The position numbers and the translations under genes are program-made. From positions 682,001 to 746,000 of the forward strand of contig JAIWND010000003.1 in the NCBI GenBank assembly GCA_025330725.1: 64,000 nt of DNA, in the 5' to 3' direction. The stretch is from Chlamydoabsidia padenii (taxonomy: Eukaryota; Mucoromycota; Mucoromycetes; Mucorales; Cunninghamellaceae). The notes beneath the pieces were generated by a model. The model saw only the letters and a list, made by a program, of their open reading frames with translations. It ran no database searches and was not told where the DNA came from. Below are positions 1 through 11,337 of this stretch, piece by piece. Position 1 is the first letter of the stretch. Each line of letters begins with the position of its first letter.

Positions 1-102
1 ATTGAAGCCCCAATCCAATTTCCCATAATTTGTTAAAAAAGTGTTTCTTTATTGATAAAAGATAAACTAAAAAGTATAAAGGACTAAAACTAGATAAATT
101 AT

Positions 103-753
103 CTAAACACGAGAGGCCATGTCAAAGTACTTGGTAAGAGCACCCTTTTGAGGGACAAACTTGACGTAACAACCATCAGGAAGGAGCTTGCCTTCAGCAC
201 GGGCAGTAACATAGTCTTCACGAGCCAAAGGAGTGAAACCCCACTTCTTGGAGATGATGATCTTTTGTTGACCAGGGAACTTGTACTTGCAACGACGGAG
301 AGCTTCAATGACAGTAGCCTTGTTGGAATCCTTGGTACGGACAGAGAAGATGATTTGACCAATGTTGACACGAGCCACCAAACCGTTGGGCTTACCGAAA
401 GCACCACGCATACCAGTTTGCAATCTATCGGCACCAGCACAAGACAACATTTTGTTGATACGGACAACGTGGTAAGGGTGGACACGGATACGCATGTGGA
501 AGGAATCTTTACCAGAGGTCTTGGTCATGTATTTGTTACAACAGATACGACCGGCTTCGAGGGCTTCAGCAGACAATTGTTCGTATTCGTTGGAGACCAA
601 ATGGATACAGAGAGGGAAGTCATCAACATGAGCCTTCTTGCGACCCAAATCATAGATTCTGATCTTGGCATCGGGGACACCACGGCAGTAACGAGACTTG
701 GGGTAGGGCTTGTTCTTACAGTAACGGTAACAGCGAGCAGGACGGCGACCCAT
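103..753 (-). CDS. RPL10: 60S ribosomal protein L10 (uL16)
   Basis: Intronless 216-residue reading frame, the normal length for eukaryotic uL16. It opens with [20 protein letters not shown] and carries the family blocks [32 protein letters not shown] and [13 protein letters not shown]. The protein is a core component of the large subunit near the peptidyl-transferase centre and the P-site tRNA; its late loading, with Sqt1 as chaperone in yeast, is known from the family. The start is the only Met that gives the conserved N-terminus. The gene runs away from the RNA-binding protein gene on its right, sharing a spacer of about 600 bp. Codon choice is strongly biased, as expected for a highly expressed gene. 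The identification is secure. Confidence 0.98.
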   Translation of the reverse strand: MGRRPARCYRYCKNKPYPKSRYCRGVPDAKIRIYDLGRKKAHVDDFPLCIHLVSNEYEQLSAEALEAGRICCNKYMTKTSGKDSFHMRIRVHPYHVVRINKMLSCAGADRLQTGMRGAFGKPNGLVARVNIGQIIFSVRTKDSNKATVIEALRRCKYKFPGQQKIIISKKWGFTPLAREDYVTARAEGKLLPDGCYVKFVPQKGALTKYFDMASRV

Positions 754-1351
754 TTTCTATTAATATAATAATAAAAAGAAAAGGTCATTAGTATATATCA
801 GAGACAGAGGGGTATTAAACAAGCTATTAGAAGAATGGAGGGCAAGTGATTGAGGTTTGTTTAAGTTGCTTTTTACTGTAATATACAATAGTGGTGCTAT
901 GTTTATTGGTTATCGAATGTTGGTGATCCTTTTAAATGCAGTGAAGTCATCTGGTGGGGGGTTTGACTTTTGTGAGACAAGAAGTGCTGACAAATCCAAG
1001 TATCGTTTGTCTTCTTTTTTTTTATATTGGTGTAGATTGTTGTTGCCATCCATCTATCCGTCCATTTATCCATCCATCCATCCATCCATCCATGTCCCAT
1101 ATACTAGAATACCATCCATCCTTCTATTTGCTTGTTCGATATAAACAAAAAAAGTATGGTGCTACTTACAAAAAAATAGATAAGAGTGAAGAAGGAAGGA
1201 AAAAAATGGAGGAGAAGAGAAAGGAGACTTTTGAGGTGAGGTAATTCAAATGCCGATATGGCGGGAAATGAAAATGAAAATTCTCTTTTTTTCTGTCTTC
1301 CTCTCCCCTTTTCAACTCCTTTTCTTTCCTCTTTTAATTTTGTGGCCAATC
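754..1351. other. Divergent promoter spacer with CCAT microsatellite
   Basis: Non-coding spacer between two divergent genes. It holds a CATC/CCAT tetranucleotide tract at about 1048-1093. Close to the right-hand gene, about 95-107 bp before its ATG, lies ATTCAAATGCCGAT (1244-1257), a variant of the window-wide upstream element, followed at once by GGCGGGAAATG. Short reading frames here are products of the repeat and are not supported. Confidence 0.6.
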
Positions 1352-2652
1352 ATGTCTGAACAGTCGTCTCCTCGTATATCTCTACCCAATCCTTTACGAA
1401 ACATCAAGAAATACAAGGTAATTTATATAAAAAGATAATTATCAAGTAGCATCTAATCTTGTGTACCAACTTTTCTTGAAAAAAGGAATTTTCCTCAGCA
1501 CCAGCCTCACCCTCCTTCCTCCCCCAACAGGAGACGACTGTAGAAGATGCTAATGATGGTCCAATTGCTCTAGTCATAAAAAGTATTCCCTTCTCCTTGA
1601 AAAAAGATGATTTTTATTATCTTATGGTAAGAGTTTAAAAAAAGTAACCAATATATATATATATATATATATATCATTGTAGTACTAACTGTCCTGCTAT
1701 GTACCTTACCATAGAATATCAATGATATTCCTACACCTTATGCCCTCAACTATCACTTTGACAATGGTGTATTCCGTGGATTGGCCTTTGCGAATTATCG
1801 AACTAGTCAAGAAGCTAGTGCTGCCATCAATGGTCTTCATCGATTAGAATTGGGTGGAAGAAGATTACGTGTGGAACTCAAAAAGCCAGTATCCTATGGA
1901 CAGTCATCAAGAGATATGGATCACAATAATGATCGTCACAATCAACAACGGCCATCAAGACATCGTCAAGGATGTAAGGATACTATAACTACTAGGATAG
2001 AGGAGGAGTAGGGGGGGGGAGATTTATTAACATTTTTGTTTTGAAATAGATAGTGGTAGTGATAATAGAATGGCGGAACTATATGAACTACTCAATGAAT
2101 TCTGTGATGATCCTACTCGTGATGTGTTTATCCCCCACACTCGCTCTGGAAAGGACAGGAAGGATGTGCATATGATGGCAGAAAAGTTTGGGCTTCATCA
2201 TCAATCTGTAGGCGTGTTTCCCGATCGACATGTCCAAGTTCGAAAAATGGTAAAAAAAAAAAGGGGGGGGGGGAGGGTGAACAAAAGATATACTAATACT
2301 TTTTTATTATAATTAAAGCAGCCAACTGATTCTGAATTTAATGGGTTGGCGGATTATACATCATCTCTTGAACATTCTGAATTCACTTCAAAACGTGAAA
2401 GCAGTATGTCACGAAGACCCATCATGTAAGAAGCTAAAATAATTGATACAAAATGACCATATAGGCCCACTTATCATGTCTTACTTTTATAGCCAAGGCT
2501 CTAGTACTACTCGTCAAGATACCATCACAAGTCCTATTCGACAACCTCGTGGACCTGATCTCACAAAGAACTTTGATACTCGAAAGGATTTGGAACAATT
2601 GTCTCTGGCTGATATTGTGGTAACTCACCGTATGTCCTCTCTAGTTGTATGA
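1352..2652 (+). CDS. RRM + R3H domain RNA-binding protein (Pin4/Cip-like)
   Basis: Six-exon model: 1352-1417, 1486-1626, 1715-1973, 2050-2249, 2319-2425, 2493-2652; about 310 residues. Residues ~25-115 form an RRM: IALVIKSIPFSLKKDDFYY matches RNP2, and FRGLAFANYRTSQEA matches RNP1. An R3H domain follows around residues 155-215, with the signature RKDVH in SGKDRKDVHMMAEKFGLHH. This order recalls budding-yeast Pin4/Mdt1 and fission-yeast Cip1/Cip2, which bind mRNA in stress and cell-cycle control; that link is by family only. Two points are uncertain. Exon 2 may start at 1531 (second acceptor, same frame). The last exon may instead splice from 2620 to 2696 and end in a TAG at 2701. The tail is low complexity. 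Confidence 0.8.
1650..1676. repeat. (AT)n microsatellite in an intron
   Basis: Uninterrupted AT dinucleotide tract inside the second intron of the RRM-R3H gene. Similar tracts occur in introns at 16781, 21181 and 57590. Confidence 0.85.
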
Positions 2653-2846
2653 TATCCCCCCCCCTCCACTCCCATCTTCCCCTATGATTTTTTAGCTATA
2701 GTTAATAAATGGTATTAGTGTTATAGTATTGTCCCTCTTTATAATATAGTCAGTCATCTTGTTTTAATAAAGTGAAATCTCCCATCATGCCTTTTACTTC
2801 ATTTGGAATCGAACAACAGCGAATGGAATCTAATTTGAAATCCCGG

Positions 2847-2879
<33 letters not shown>

Positions 2880-2983
2880 GAGGTCAACCCTCCATGGATA
2901 TTCTTTTCTTCTTTTTTTTTTTTTTCTTTCCATCTCCAACTATTACATAAACAAACAACGGCAATCTTAACAGTCAACATATC

Positions 2984-3436
2984 ATGGCGCATTCTTCTTT
3001 AGCTTGGGACAGATACCTTAATCCTCAAGAAACACAAGCTTATGGTCAATTATTCAAGTTGGCCTCTCAGTCCAAGAATGGTATTGTAACTGGCTCAGAA
3101 GCAGTTCAATTCTTTGCTTCCTCTGGTGTCCCTAATGAAATCTTATCTGATGTAAGTATGAAAATAATAATAATAATAGGTTTGCTTTGATTACTAAAAC
3201 ATGTCTCTTTTTTACTTGATAGATATGGGAAACGGCTGACCGTGATAATGTAGGCTATTTGACCCCAGAGACCTTCTCCATTGCTCTCAAGTTGATTGCT
3301 TGTGCTCAACATGGGCAAGAAGTTGCTGATCCCATCATCTCAACAGGTAAAAGTACTCAAAAAGGAACAAGGAAAGGGATGGATTGTGTGAATGAAAGTA
3401 GATGATGTTGGGGTGGGGTGGGGGAATTAAAATACT

Positions 3437-3472
<36 letters not shown>

Positions 3473-6287
3473 ATGATATATCCCTTTAGTGGTGGCCTTA
3501 CCTCAATTCAAGGGCATACAAACTGATATTGCTGGTGTGACAAGTCCTCGCATAAACAACAGTAACAACAATTATGATCCTGCCAATACCATTACTCCAG
3601 CTGAACGAGAAAAGTATTACAACATATTTCGTGCACATCAACCTACTAATGGCGTTTTGGATGCTTCCCGGGCAAGAAATGTGTTTTTAAAGTCCAAATT
3701 ACCAACGGAAACCCTGGGTCAGATTTGGTAAGAAACAGAAAAAATAATAAAATAGCCATGATGATACACTTACTAACTTTCTTTCATCAGGGCTTTAGCT
3801 GATGTACGCCAAGCTGGAACTTTAACTCAAGCTGAATTTGCCATTGCTATGCATTATATTGCCAAATTGATGGATGGTACTTTGACGACATTACCAGGAC
3901 AACTACCATCATCTGTGTATTCATCAGCATCTGGACCAGCAGCTACACCAATGTTATCTCATCAACAATCACCTGTCATACGCCAAATGAGTGGAAACAC
4001 CACACCGATGATCCAACAACAATTCACAGGCAATCGAATGATAATGACTCCTCCTCAACGTGCGGCGACCATTGATACACTTGGTAATATGGCATTCTCC
4101 GGATCATCCGAAGTGATTCCTCGGCATTGGGATGTCACAGCAACCGAAAAAACCCAATATGATACCTTTTTTGACAAGATTGATAGTCAACGTAATGGGT
4201 TTGTCCAAGGTAAAGAGGCCGTCGAATTCTTCAAGAACTCTCAACTTCCTGATGGTGATTTGGCGCATATCTGGGACTTGGCCGATACTTCTCAACGTGG
4301 TCGACTGTCTAGGAATGAATTTGCTGTGGCGATGCATTTGATTCACAAGCGTTTACGAGGTGATACTCTTCCACCTACTTTACCTTCTTCTTTGGTGCCT
4401 CCAAGTCCTCTTCCTCCTGCTCCTTCTGCCCCTGTGGGTATGGTCTCCAGTCCGGTGAACATCAATCGATCTATCAACCCTACTCCTGCTCGATCCTTCT
4501 CAAATGACATATTTAATCAGCCAACAAAGGGTAAGTGATATTGATCTAAATCTACTACTCCTATTAACCCTTTTATCTTTTCTTCTTCTTCTTGTACCTG
4601 TATAGTGACATCCTTGATTGATGAAGATCTATTGGGTGATTTTGGCAATAATGATCAATTGACACAAGAAACCAACCAAGTGAACCAACTTCAAAACCAA
4701 ATCACATCCTTAAAATCCGCCACTGTTGATGTCAAGAACCAAAAGCTGACTGCCGAACAAACCTTGGAACAACTTGCAAAACAAAAACAAGAACTACAGG
4801 CCCAGATGACTCAAGTACGTATGGCCCATGAAGCTCAAGTCAAGGATCTCAATGAACTACAAGAAGCCATCCGTGTGGAAGAACCTGAATGGAATCAAGC
4901 TCGAAGCGACTTTGAAGCAGCACAACAACAACTGACCGCCGTACAACAGGAAATCCAGCAACTACGACAGAAACTCGATACCAGCCGCGCCGAAAGTGAA
5001 GAATGTCGACGAAGGGTACACCAAATTCAGGAAGAAACTGCAGCACTAGAAGCACAAATTGATGGTCTTAATGGTCAAGTCAAACAACAAAACATGATGC
5101 TGGATATTAATCGTCGACAAGTCACTGCCTCTGAACAAGACCGGGAACAAGCCAGGAGGAATTTACAAGATGCTAAGGAGGTCCGTGGTATCACTGAATC
5201 AGCTCGGGATCTGGATCTTAACAGTGCACCAACAACTACACCTCCTCGAAAATCAACAACTGACTTTTCTCTTGACAACAATGATGACTCCTCTTCTGAC
5301 GACGACGATGACAACAACAACAAATCAAATGTTTCTCAAACTGCGTCTAGTCCATTTGGTGTCTTTACTCCTTCCTCACCATCATCGGGTACTCCAACCG
5401 GCAACAGCTTCTTTGACATCTTCTCTCCACATCAAGAACAAGCCGAATTACAAGCAACTACTGCTCAGACTGGTGGTAATGATCCTGTCGATTTTGATGC
5501 GGTGTTTGGTGATCTTGCAGGTATTCCTTCTTCAGAAGAAAACAACAACAGTGACGATGTGACACCGTTTGATACAGCAGCAACATCTTCGCCATTCGAT
5601 CCTCAACAAGGCAGCGGCACACCTTTTTCACCGGAATCAGCAAAGAAACACCGGGCTCCACCACCTCCACCTCCACCACCAGCCAAAGCAACTCCACAAC
5701 TTGCCGAAGGTGATGACGATGATGATTTTGATACCGCCTTCTCCGGACCTTTACCCGAAGCCAAGGTAGCAGGACAGGATAGTAAAGCAGCTACACACTC
5801 ATCTGACTTTGACGACTTTGACGATGCATTTGGTGTATTTGACGACAGTAAAGACAACAAAGCGACAACGACCAATCAAAACACATCATGGCCCAGTCAA
5901 TTCGACATAACCACCAAGAGTGATCAACAACCAACACAACAGAAAACAACTTCAACAGACGCCACTGATGATTGGGATTCTATCTTTGGGGGAAACTTTA
6001 CAACCACATCGTCATCATCACCCCAAGTGACTCAAGGCAACAACAATGCAGGCTTTGGATTTGAAGATGCGTTTGGATCAACACCTTTTGAAACTACTCC
6101 TGACAAGGGCAAATCACCAGCAAACAACAACAAGGTATTTACAGAGACAAGTATTGTAGGGGATGGTAACAAAGTAGACGAACTTGTCAAGATGGGATTC
6201 GAAAAACAGGTGGCCAAGGACGCACTGGAACGGTATGATCAGGATCTTGCCAAAGCAACAAACTTCTTGTTGGATCAAACAAATTAG
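2984..6287 (+). CDS. EDE1: Ede1/Eps15-like endocytic scaffold (3 EH domains, coiled coil, UBA)
   Basis: Five exons (2984-3151, 3223-3346, 3490-3727, 3791-4530, 4606-6287) give 983 residues. Three EH domains are visible at about residues 10-97, 132-225 and 288-385, each with the IWxxADxxxxGxL...EF core (IWETADRDNVGYLTPETF, IWALADVRQAGTLTQAEF, IWDLADTSQRGRLSRNEF). A Gln/Glu-rich coiled coil spans about 435-600. It is followed by an acidic Asp/Phe tail with repeated DFDDxF and DAFG segments and one polyproline run, then a C-terminal UBA (VDELVKMGFEKQVAKDALER) ending the protein. Known Ede1/Eps15 proteins are early-arriving scaffolds of clathrin-mediated endocytosis that bind NPF peptides and ubiquitin. 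The start ATG directly precedes EH1. A TTTGAAATCCCGGC element lies ~137 bp upstream. Confidence 0.93.
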
Positions 6288-6392
6288 ATTAAACCATTTA
6301 CTCCCTCTCCCCCTTTTATGATGTCAATCTTAACTTGATGGGCATCGGGTTTTTTATTTTTAAACTATACAAATAATAATAAAAAAAACAGG

Positions 6393-6426
<34 letters not shown>

Positions 6427-6879
6427 AACATATAATATATTACATCATTTGTCTTGTCTTTATGTATGTCAATGACATCAATGGACCCAGATTTTTTTTT
6501 ATTACTCCTGTGAAACTAGATCAACAGAATCTGAACAAGGGGTATTGTGCCGAGATCCAACATGCAGGGAAAGTTTATTTAATGCGACCTTCTTTTGTTT
6601 CACCTAATATTAACTCACAATGAAAATAACTGAAGAAACTTGTCTCTCTTTTAAGGTTGAGGAGTAAAAATGTTTTTCGCCCGTATAAGGAAGCTTTACG
6701 TAAATTCTTCATCAGCTTGATTCATCGACAACTCCTGTCATAGAAGTTTAACAACAAAGTCAAAGAAGGTCAAAGAACAAGAAAGATCAAAATTGTGAAA
6801 TGGATCAAAGCAATCCAATTTTATAAATAAGCGATGTGCCCAATTTATCTTTTTTTATCTTTTAACTTGCATATATAGA
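6288..6879. other. Spacer between EDE1-like and RGS genes
   Basis: No coding region seen. A poly-T run occurs at about 6396-6423. The right part should contain the promoter of the RGS gene; a clear copy of the common CCCG/TTTGAA element was not found here, the nearest match being CGCCCGTA at about 6678. Confidence 0.5.
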
Positions 6880-8627
6880 ATGACACAAGCATATACATCT
6901 GTCATGAAATTCACCGTTGATGGTCGGCCTTACATAAAGGTAAAAATGACAGATGGAGAAGAAGTAATTGAACTCCCGACTCCGACATTTAACCTCTCTA
7001 TTTGTTTGTTTCTTGCTCTCTCTCTCTCTCTCTCTCTCTCTTATAACAATAGGAAATCCATGATCTGTTTAGTGCTCTTATCACACAAATCAAATTCGAC
7101 ACTCACCGATATCTCTTCCGCAACTATGAAAAGACATTCAGCTCAGACGATGCTATCAAGGTTCTTGGCTCTCTTCAGTTCTCTCAATCTGTATGTGCAC
7201 CTGATTCCAAAGATCCTTCTCGCGTTGTAACCACCATCACCACCACCACCTTCAACATGGAACGCGGGGTCGCCAAAGCACTTTGCCAACAATTCCTTTG
7301 GTCTCGACTCATGTCTAATGCGGTGGATTCTTCTAGTCGGTCGTTCCGTGATCGTGGTATATGGCAAATCACACCCAAAGGTCTCTCGGTGCTCTCTGAC
7401 TTTTGTCAACGTACTCGTACTGATCATCCCATCCTTCATGGTATTAAACGACTCAACTTGGTGACTTTGGATCGTTCGGACGATGATCAATTACTTTTAA
7501 ATCGACAAAGCATGGCGCCTTTATTCCGTACCTTGGTCAATGGGTTGTCTTCTACTACTGACGATACACAACAACATAAAGAGCAAGAGTATCTTACAAC
7601 AACAAGACGGCACTCGATTGGATCTACTCACTCTTTGGACTCCTCACCTGATTTGTCCGAAAGCTCAACCACTACCAGCGGCGAATCGACCACGATGTCT
7701 GATCTCAGTAATCGATTAAAACTCTTGGATAATCGTCTATTGAAATCGGCCAGCTCAGTGGTACCTGTCGAACGATTGCACACACTATTCTCCACTCAAC
7801 AATGCTGCGACTGGCTTGTCTCTTTTTGCACCATTGCATCTCGGGATGAAGCTGAAATGGTCGCCACGGAATTCTTGCGTCATGGATGGATTAGTTATCA
7901 GAATGAACATGTTGGGTTGGAACCTATTCAATCAAGTAAAGCCACTTTGGTGGTAGTAACAACAAAAGGACGACAATTGATCTTGGATACACCCAATCAG
8001 CCAACAACAGCATCAACATCAACAACAATGCCAACAATTGTTACAGTACCTGAATTAATACCGACTCCACCTACTACTATACAAAACGTTACCATGGAAT
8101 CCGCACCTTCATCATCCCATGTCGACGGAGGCTCGGCACGACTGATGATGATCCTGGAAGACCCCCAATTACGATCACTGTTTACGGACTTCCTCCACGC
8201 CAACTTTTGCTCGGAAAACCTCAACTTTTGGATCGACTATAACAATCTACGAAGGAAATGCAAGATGCCATCACAAAACCAAAAGGATTTACTAGAGGAT
8301 GCCTATGCCATGTGGTCGACGTATCTCTCTCCGGGAGCGAAATGGGAACTGAATGTGGATCATGATTTGCAAAAGGAATTGGCTCGACTGGTGCCTTCCA
8401 TGATGACGTTGGTGCCTAGTCATTATTACCCTCCGACCATGATCAACACCTCGTCCCAATCCAACTCTCAATGTTTGCGAACTCTACTCAAACGTCTGGA
8501 TCAAGTCCAAGCTCAAGTGTGTCGCTTGATGTCTAATGACTCGGTGCCGAAATTCGTGGCCTGGCTTGGTCAAACTTATCATAAAAAGGACCTTGGTGTG
8601 GATATGACGATGATGCTCAAGATTTAG
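6880..8627 (+). CDS. DEP-RGS regulator of G-protein signalling (FlbA/Sst2 type)
   Basis: Two exons, 6880-6939 and 7053-8627, give 544 residues. The intron holds a (CT)n tract. After a short leader, one DEP-like region covers about residues 20-150 (EIHDLFSALITQIKFDTHRY, then MERGVAKALCQQFLWSRLM and RGIWQITPKG). A second DEP follows around 275-350 (LHTLFSTQQCCDWLVSFCTI, ATEFLRHGWISYQNEHVG). The C-terminal RGS box starts near residue 415 (LMMILEDPQLRSLFTDFLHA, FCSENLNFWIDYNNLRRKC). Fungal proteins with this order (FlbA, Sst2, Rgs1) are GTPase-activating proteins for G-alpha subunits, limiting pheromone or growth signalling. Ser/Thr-rich linkers separate the domains. The first exon is short and its ATG is chosen because it splices in frame to the conserved block. 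Confidence 0.88.
7016..7041. repeat. (CT)n microsatellite in an intron
   Basis: Run of CT repeats lying inside the single intron of the DEP-RGS gene, in the position where the polypyrimidine tract of the acceptor would be. Confidence 0.85.
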
Positions 8628-9446
8628 ATTACTCTGTATATACCCTATTTACATCTAGACCCACCCCTCTTCTCTCTTTTTAGTATAGCTTAATGTCTCT
8701 CTATTCAAATAAAGATCATGTTTTTTTTTTTTTTAAACATGTCTACCCCTATCTTCATGGCTGTCTTCTTTTATTGAAATCTAATTCCAATGCCTTTGTC
8801 TCTCCTTTTTTTTTTTTTTTTTTTTAATTCATTGGGGGTGCTCATAGGTTTACCCCATTGGCGTCATTAACACTAGACTCTTTTCGCTTAAAAATACCTA
8901 TTCGGGAATTCAATTGGATAAACTTTAAAGGTTTCTGACAGGTACACACTAGTGAAACCAGCTTTTTTTCTTTCTTTTTTGGCTGGTATATGGTTAAAGC
9001 GAAACGAAAGATTCGTACGACTTGGCTATCAGTTCCAAGAAAAAAATGGCATGATGATCAGTCCGGTTTGCATAATACATACCATTTGTGTCACCAATGC
9101 TTATTTCTTCTTCATGTAAGACAAGAATGACCTCTTTTAGAAAGGCGCTAATGGAAAGAGAGGAGCACATGTATTGTGACGCATTGTAAAGACAGGAGAT
9201 TTTTGTTTGATAATGTAACGTTTTTTATTTTATTTCCATGTTTAAAAAGATAAAGCTTATACTATAATAGTTGTGTCCCTTTTTTTCAAAAAAAATGATG
9301 TCAAATGAGAGGGGTAAAATGTTATGTTCAAAGAATGAGACTGGGGAGGGATCAAGTAATAAAGACATATACAATAAATGGAGAGGATGCTACTATGTAA
9401 AGAATAAAAATATAGGGGGGAGGAAGCTAGTTTTTTTTTAATCAAT
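8628..9446. other. Convergent intergenic spacer
   Basis: Lies between the 3' ends of the RGS gene and the kinase gene. It carries poly-T runs at ~8720 and ~8810-8825 and AATAAA-like signals (for example near 8710). No coding region or RNA gene recognised. Confidence 0.55.
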
Positions 9447-10700
9447 TCAAAGCCACCATGATTCCTTTTCTTGACTATGGACAAAGACATCGGTATCATC
9501 ATAATCTTCTTCGTCTTCTTCTTCGATAATAGAGGAGGATAAGGAGGAGTAGCCATCTTGTTGATCACGTTGGAAGTCTTCTTCAACCATATCAGACCAA
9601 GACATACCACTACTGGTTGCACTGAAGATAGCAGAATCAAAGCTGGCCGCCTTCTTGTTATTGTTGTTGTTGTTACTGTAGTCATTGATGATGATGCTGT
9701 CGCAAGTGGTGTATTTGGATGGTTGATTGTTGGAAGGAATGTCGACAGGAATTCTAGAGTAATCATCTTGATCCAGAGACCAATCGTCATCTTCTTCTTC
9801 TTCGTCATCACATGCAACCAAGAGTTGATCCAATTTCATAAACTGTTCCTTGACTTGGTCAATAGAAGGTCGATCGTCACCATGTATGGTAAGGATACTT
9901 TGCAGGAATTGAGCACACGAGGAAGACAAGGTCGGGAAGAGTTGATTTTTAAGTACAGAAGGGTCACGTTTGAATCGAGCGAAAGAAGGATCTGCATCAG
10001 TTGCTTCCTGCCAAGGATTACGACCAAATAAAAATGCCAGCAACAAGATACCCACACTCCAAACATCCGAAGCAGCAGCATCATAAGGCACCAAGTCATC
10101 ATCCGAATAGTCATCATCAAAGTGTTCAGGAGCCAAATAAGTACTTGAGCCACATCCAAATTCCAAAGAGTACCGTTCACGAGTTGCCAAACCAAAATCA
10201 GCAACCTTGCATATAAAGTGACTATCATCGTCATCATCTTCAGACTTTAGCAAGATGTTTTCCAATTTGATATCACGGTGATAAATTCCTTGAGCATGCA
10301 TATGTTGAATACCATCCAAGATTTGATTAAAGACAGATTTGATCAGTGTTTCATCGCGGTTACGTTGATCGTGCATCACAAAGTCAAAGAGATCACCTTG
10401 GTCACAGAGTTCCATCACCATGAATACATGATCCTTTTCGTGAATCACTGATTCCAGAGCCAAGAGTGAGGGATGTTGAAGTGAGCCTTGAATGTCGATT
10501 TCTAATTGTTGAAGGTCCAGTTCTTCTTGATCAAGTCCAATCTTGCTGAGTACTTTGATGGCGACATATTTATTGTTGACTAGGGATTGACCAAGGTAAA
10601 GACAACCGTACGAGCCATGTCCGAGTTCTTCTAGTAGTTCATAGTCATTGTCGATCACCTTGTCGACCATGGATAAAGAGTGTTGTTGTTGTGTAAGCAT
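9447..10700 (-). CDS. Ser/Thr protein kinase, Ran1/Sks1/Vhs1-like
   Basis: Intronless frame; read from the ATG at 10700 it gives 417 residues. All catalytic motifs are present: glycine loop ELGHGSYGCLYLG, Lys in VAIKVL, HRD loop YHRDIKLENILL, DFG in VADFGLATRE, and APE in STYLAPEHF. The GCGSSTYLAPE activation segment resembles the Ran1/Pat1, Sks1 and Vhs1 kinases, which act in nutrient and cell-cycle signalling (family knowledge; the exact orthologue is uncertain). The tail after residue ~315 is very acidic and ends with Ser-rich repeats. The frame is open further upstream to 10799 through a Gln run, and another Met lies at 10670, just before the kinase fold. The start is therefore uncertain; the upstream Gln stretch may be 5' UTR. 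Confidence 0.85.
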   Translation of the reverse strand: MLTQQQHSLSMVDKVIDNDYELLEELGHGSYGCLYLGQSLVNNKYVAIKVLSKIGLDQEELDLQQLEIDIQGSLQHPSLLALESVIHEKDHVFMVMELCDQGDLFDFVMHDQRNRDETLIKSVFNQILDGIQHMHAQGIYHRDIKLENILLKSEDDDDDSHFICKVADFGLATRERYSLEFGCGSSTYLAPEHFDDDYSDDDLVPYDAAASDVWSVGILLLAFLFGRNPWQEATDADPSFARFKRDPSVLKNQLFPTLSSSCAQFLQSILTIHGDDRPSIDQVKEQFMKLDQLLVACDDEEEEDDDWSLDQDDYSRIPVDIPSNNQPSKYTTCDSIIINDYSNNNNNNKKAASFDSAIFSATSSGMSWSDMVEEDFQRDQQDGYSSLSSSIIEEEDEEDYDDTDVFVHSQEKESWWL

Positions 10701-11337
10701 CGAATAGATAAAGATAGATAAATAAGTAGTTAAGTAGATAGATTGAGCAGATAGTTGTTGTTGTTGTTGTTGTGGTTTTATTTTAAAGCTAGGCACCACA
10801 GTCCAGAGTGTATAAAATTGTAGTTGCTGTTACTGTTGAGTTCTTGTTTTTGGTAGTCGAGTTTTAGATGATCAGGAGGTCAAGTTGCAGTGGAGTTAAA
10901 TAAGAGTAAAAAGTGATCATGGTTCAAGTTCAAAGAAGAGTGAGAGAGTGAAAGAGAGAGACAGAGAGAGAGTCGATTATAGACAAGAAGGTAAAAAGGA
11001 ATATTAGTAGTGAAGATAACTATAGAAGGAGAATGGTAAACATTGTAAATACAAAGAAGAATGGAAAGGGTTATAAAATGTACAAATGGAAGGGTTAAAA
11101 AAACAATAACTATAACAATAAAAAAAAAGTGTGTTGAGGGGAAAGGGAGAGAGAGAAGAGAGAGATAGAGAGACAAAGGGGGTTTTAAAAATTAAAAAAA
11201 AGGATGGGATGGGAAATCCAATAAGCATGACGAATAATTCAAATACCGACGCACATGACCTTTGGTTTCATTTGGCAAATCATCAACTTGACGGCAGCAA
11301 TGGCGAAATGTAACCATCACACACACCATCACTATGT
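10701..11337. other. Likely long 5' leader and promoter of the kinase gene
   Basis: Purine-rich on the plus strand (GA repeats at 10930-10970 and 11140-11180). The element ATTCAAATACCGAC is at 11237-11250. In other genes this element lies 60-165 bp from the start codon; here it is ~540 bp away. That suggests transcription of the kinase begins near 11150 and leaves a long untranslated leader. No coding region supported. Confidence 0.45.

Noticed and set aside
148..768. Long plus-strand frame of 206 codons
   Set aside because: It is the antisense of the strongly conserved uL16 gene, an effect of its codon bias.
1048..1093. CATC repeat as a CRISPR-like or telomere-like array
   Set aside because: Simple tetranucleotide microsatellite without spacers and not of telomere type.
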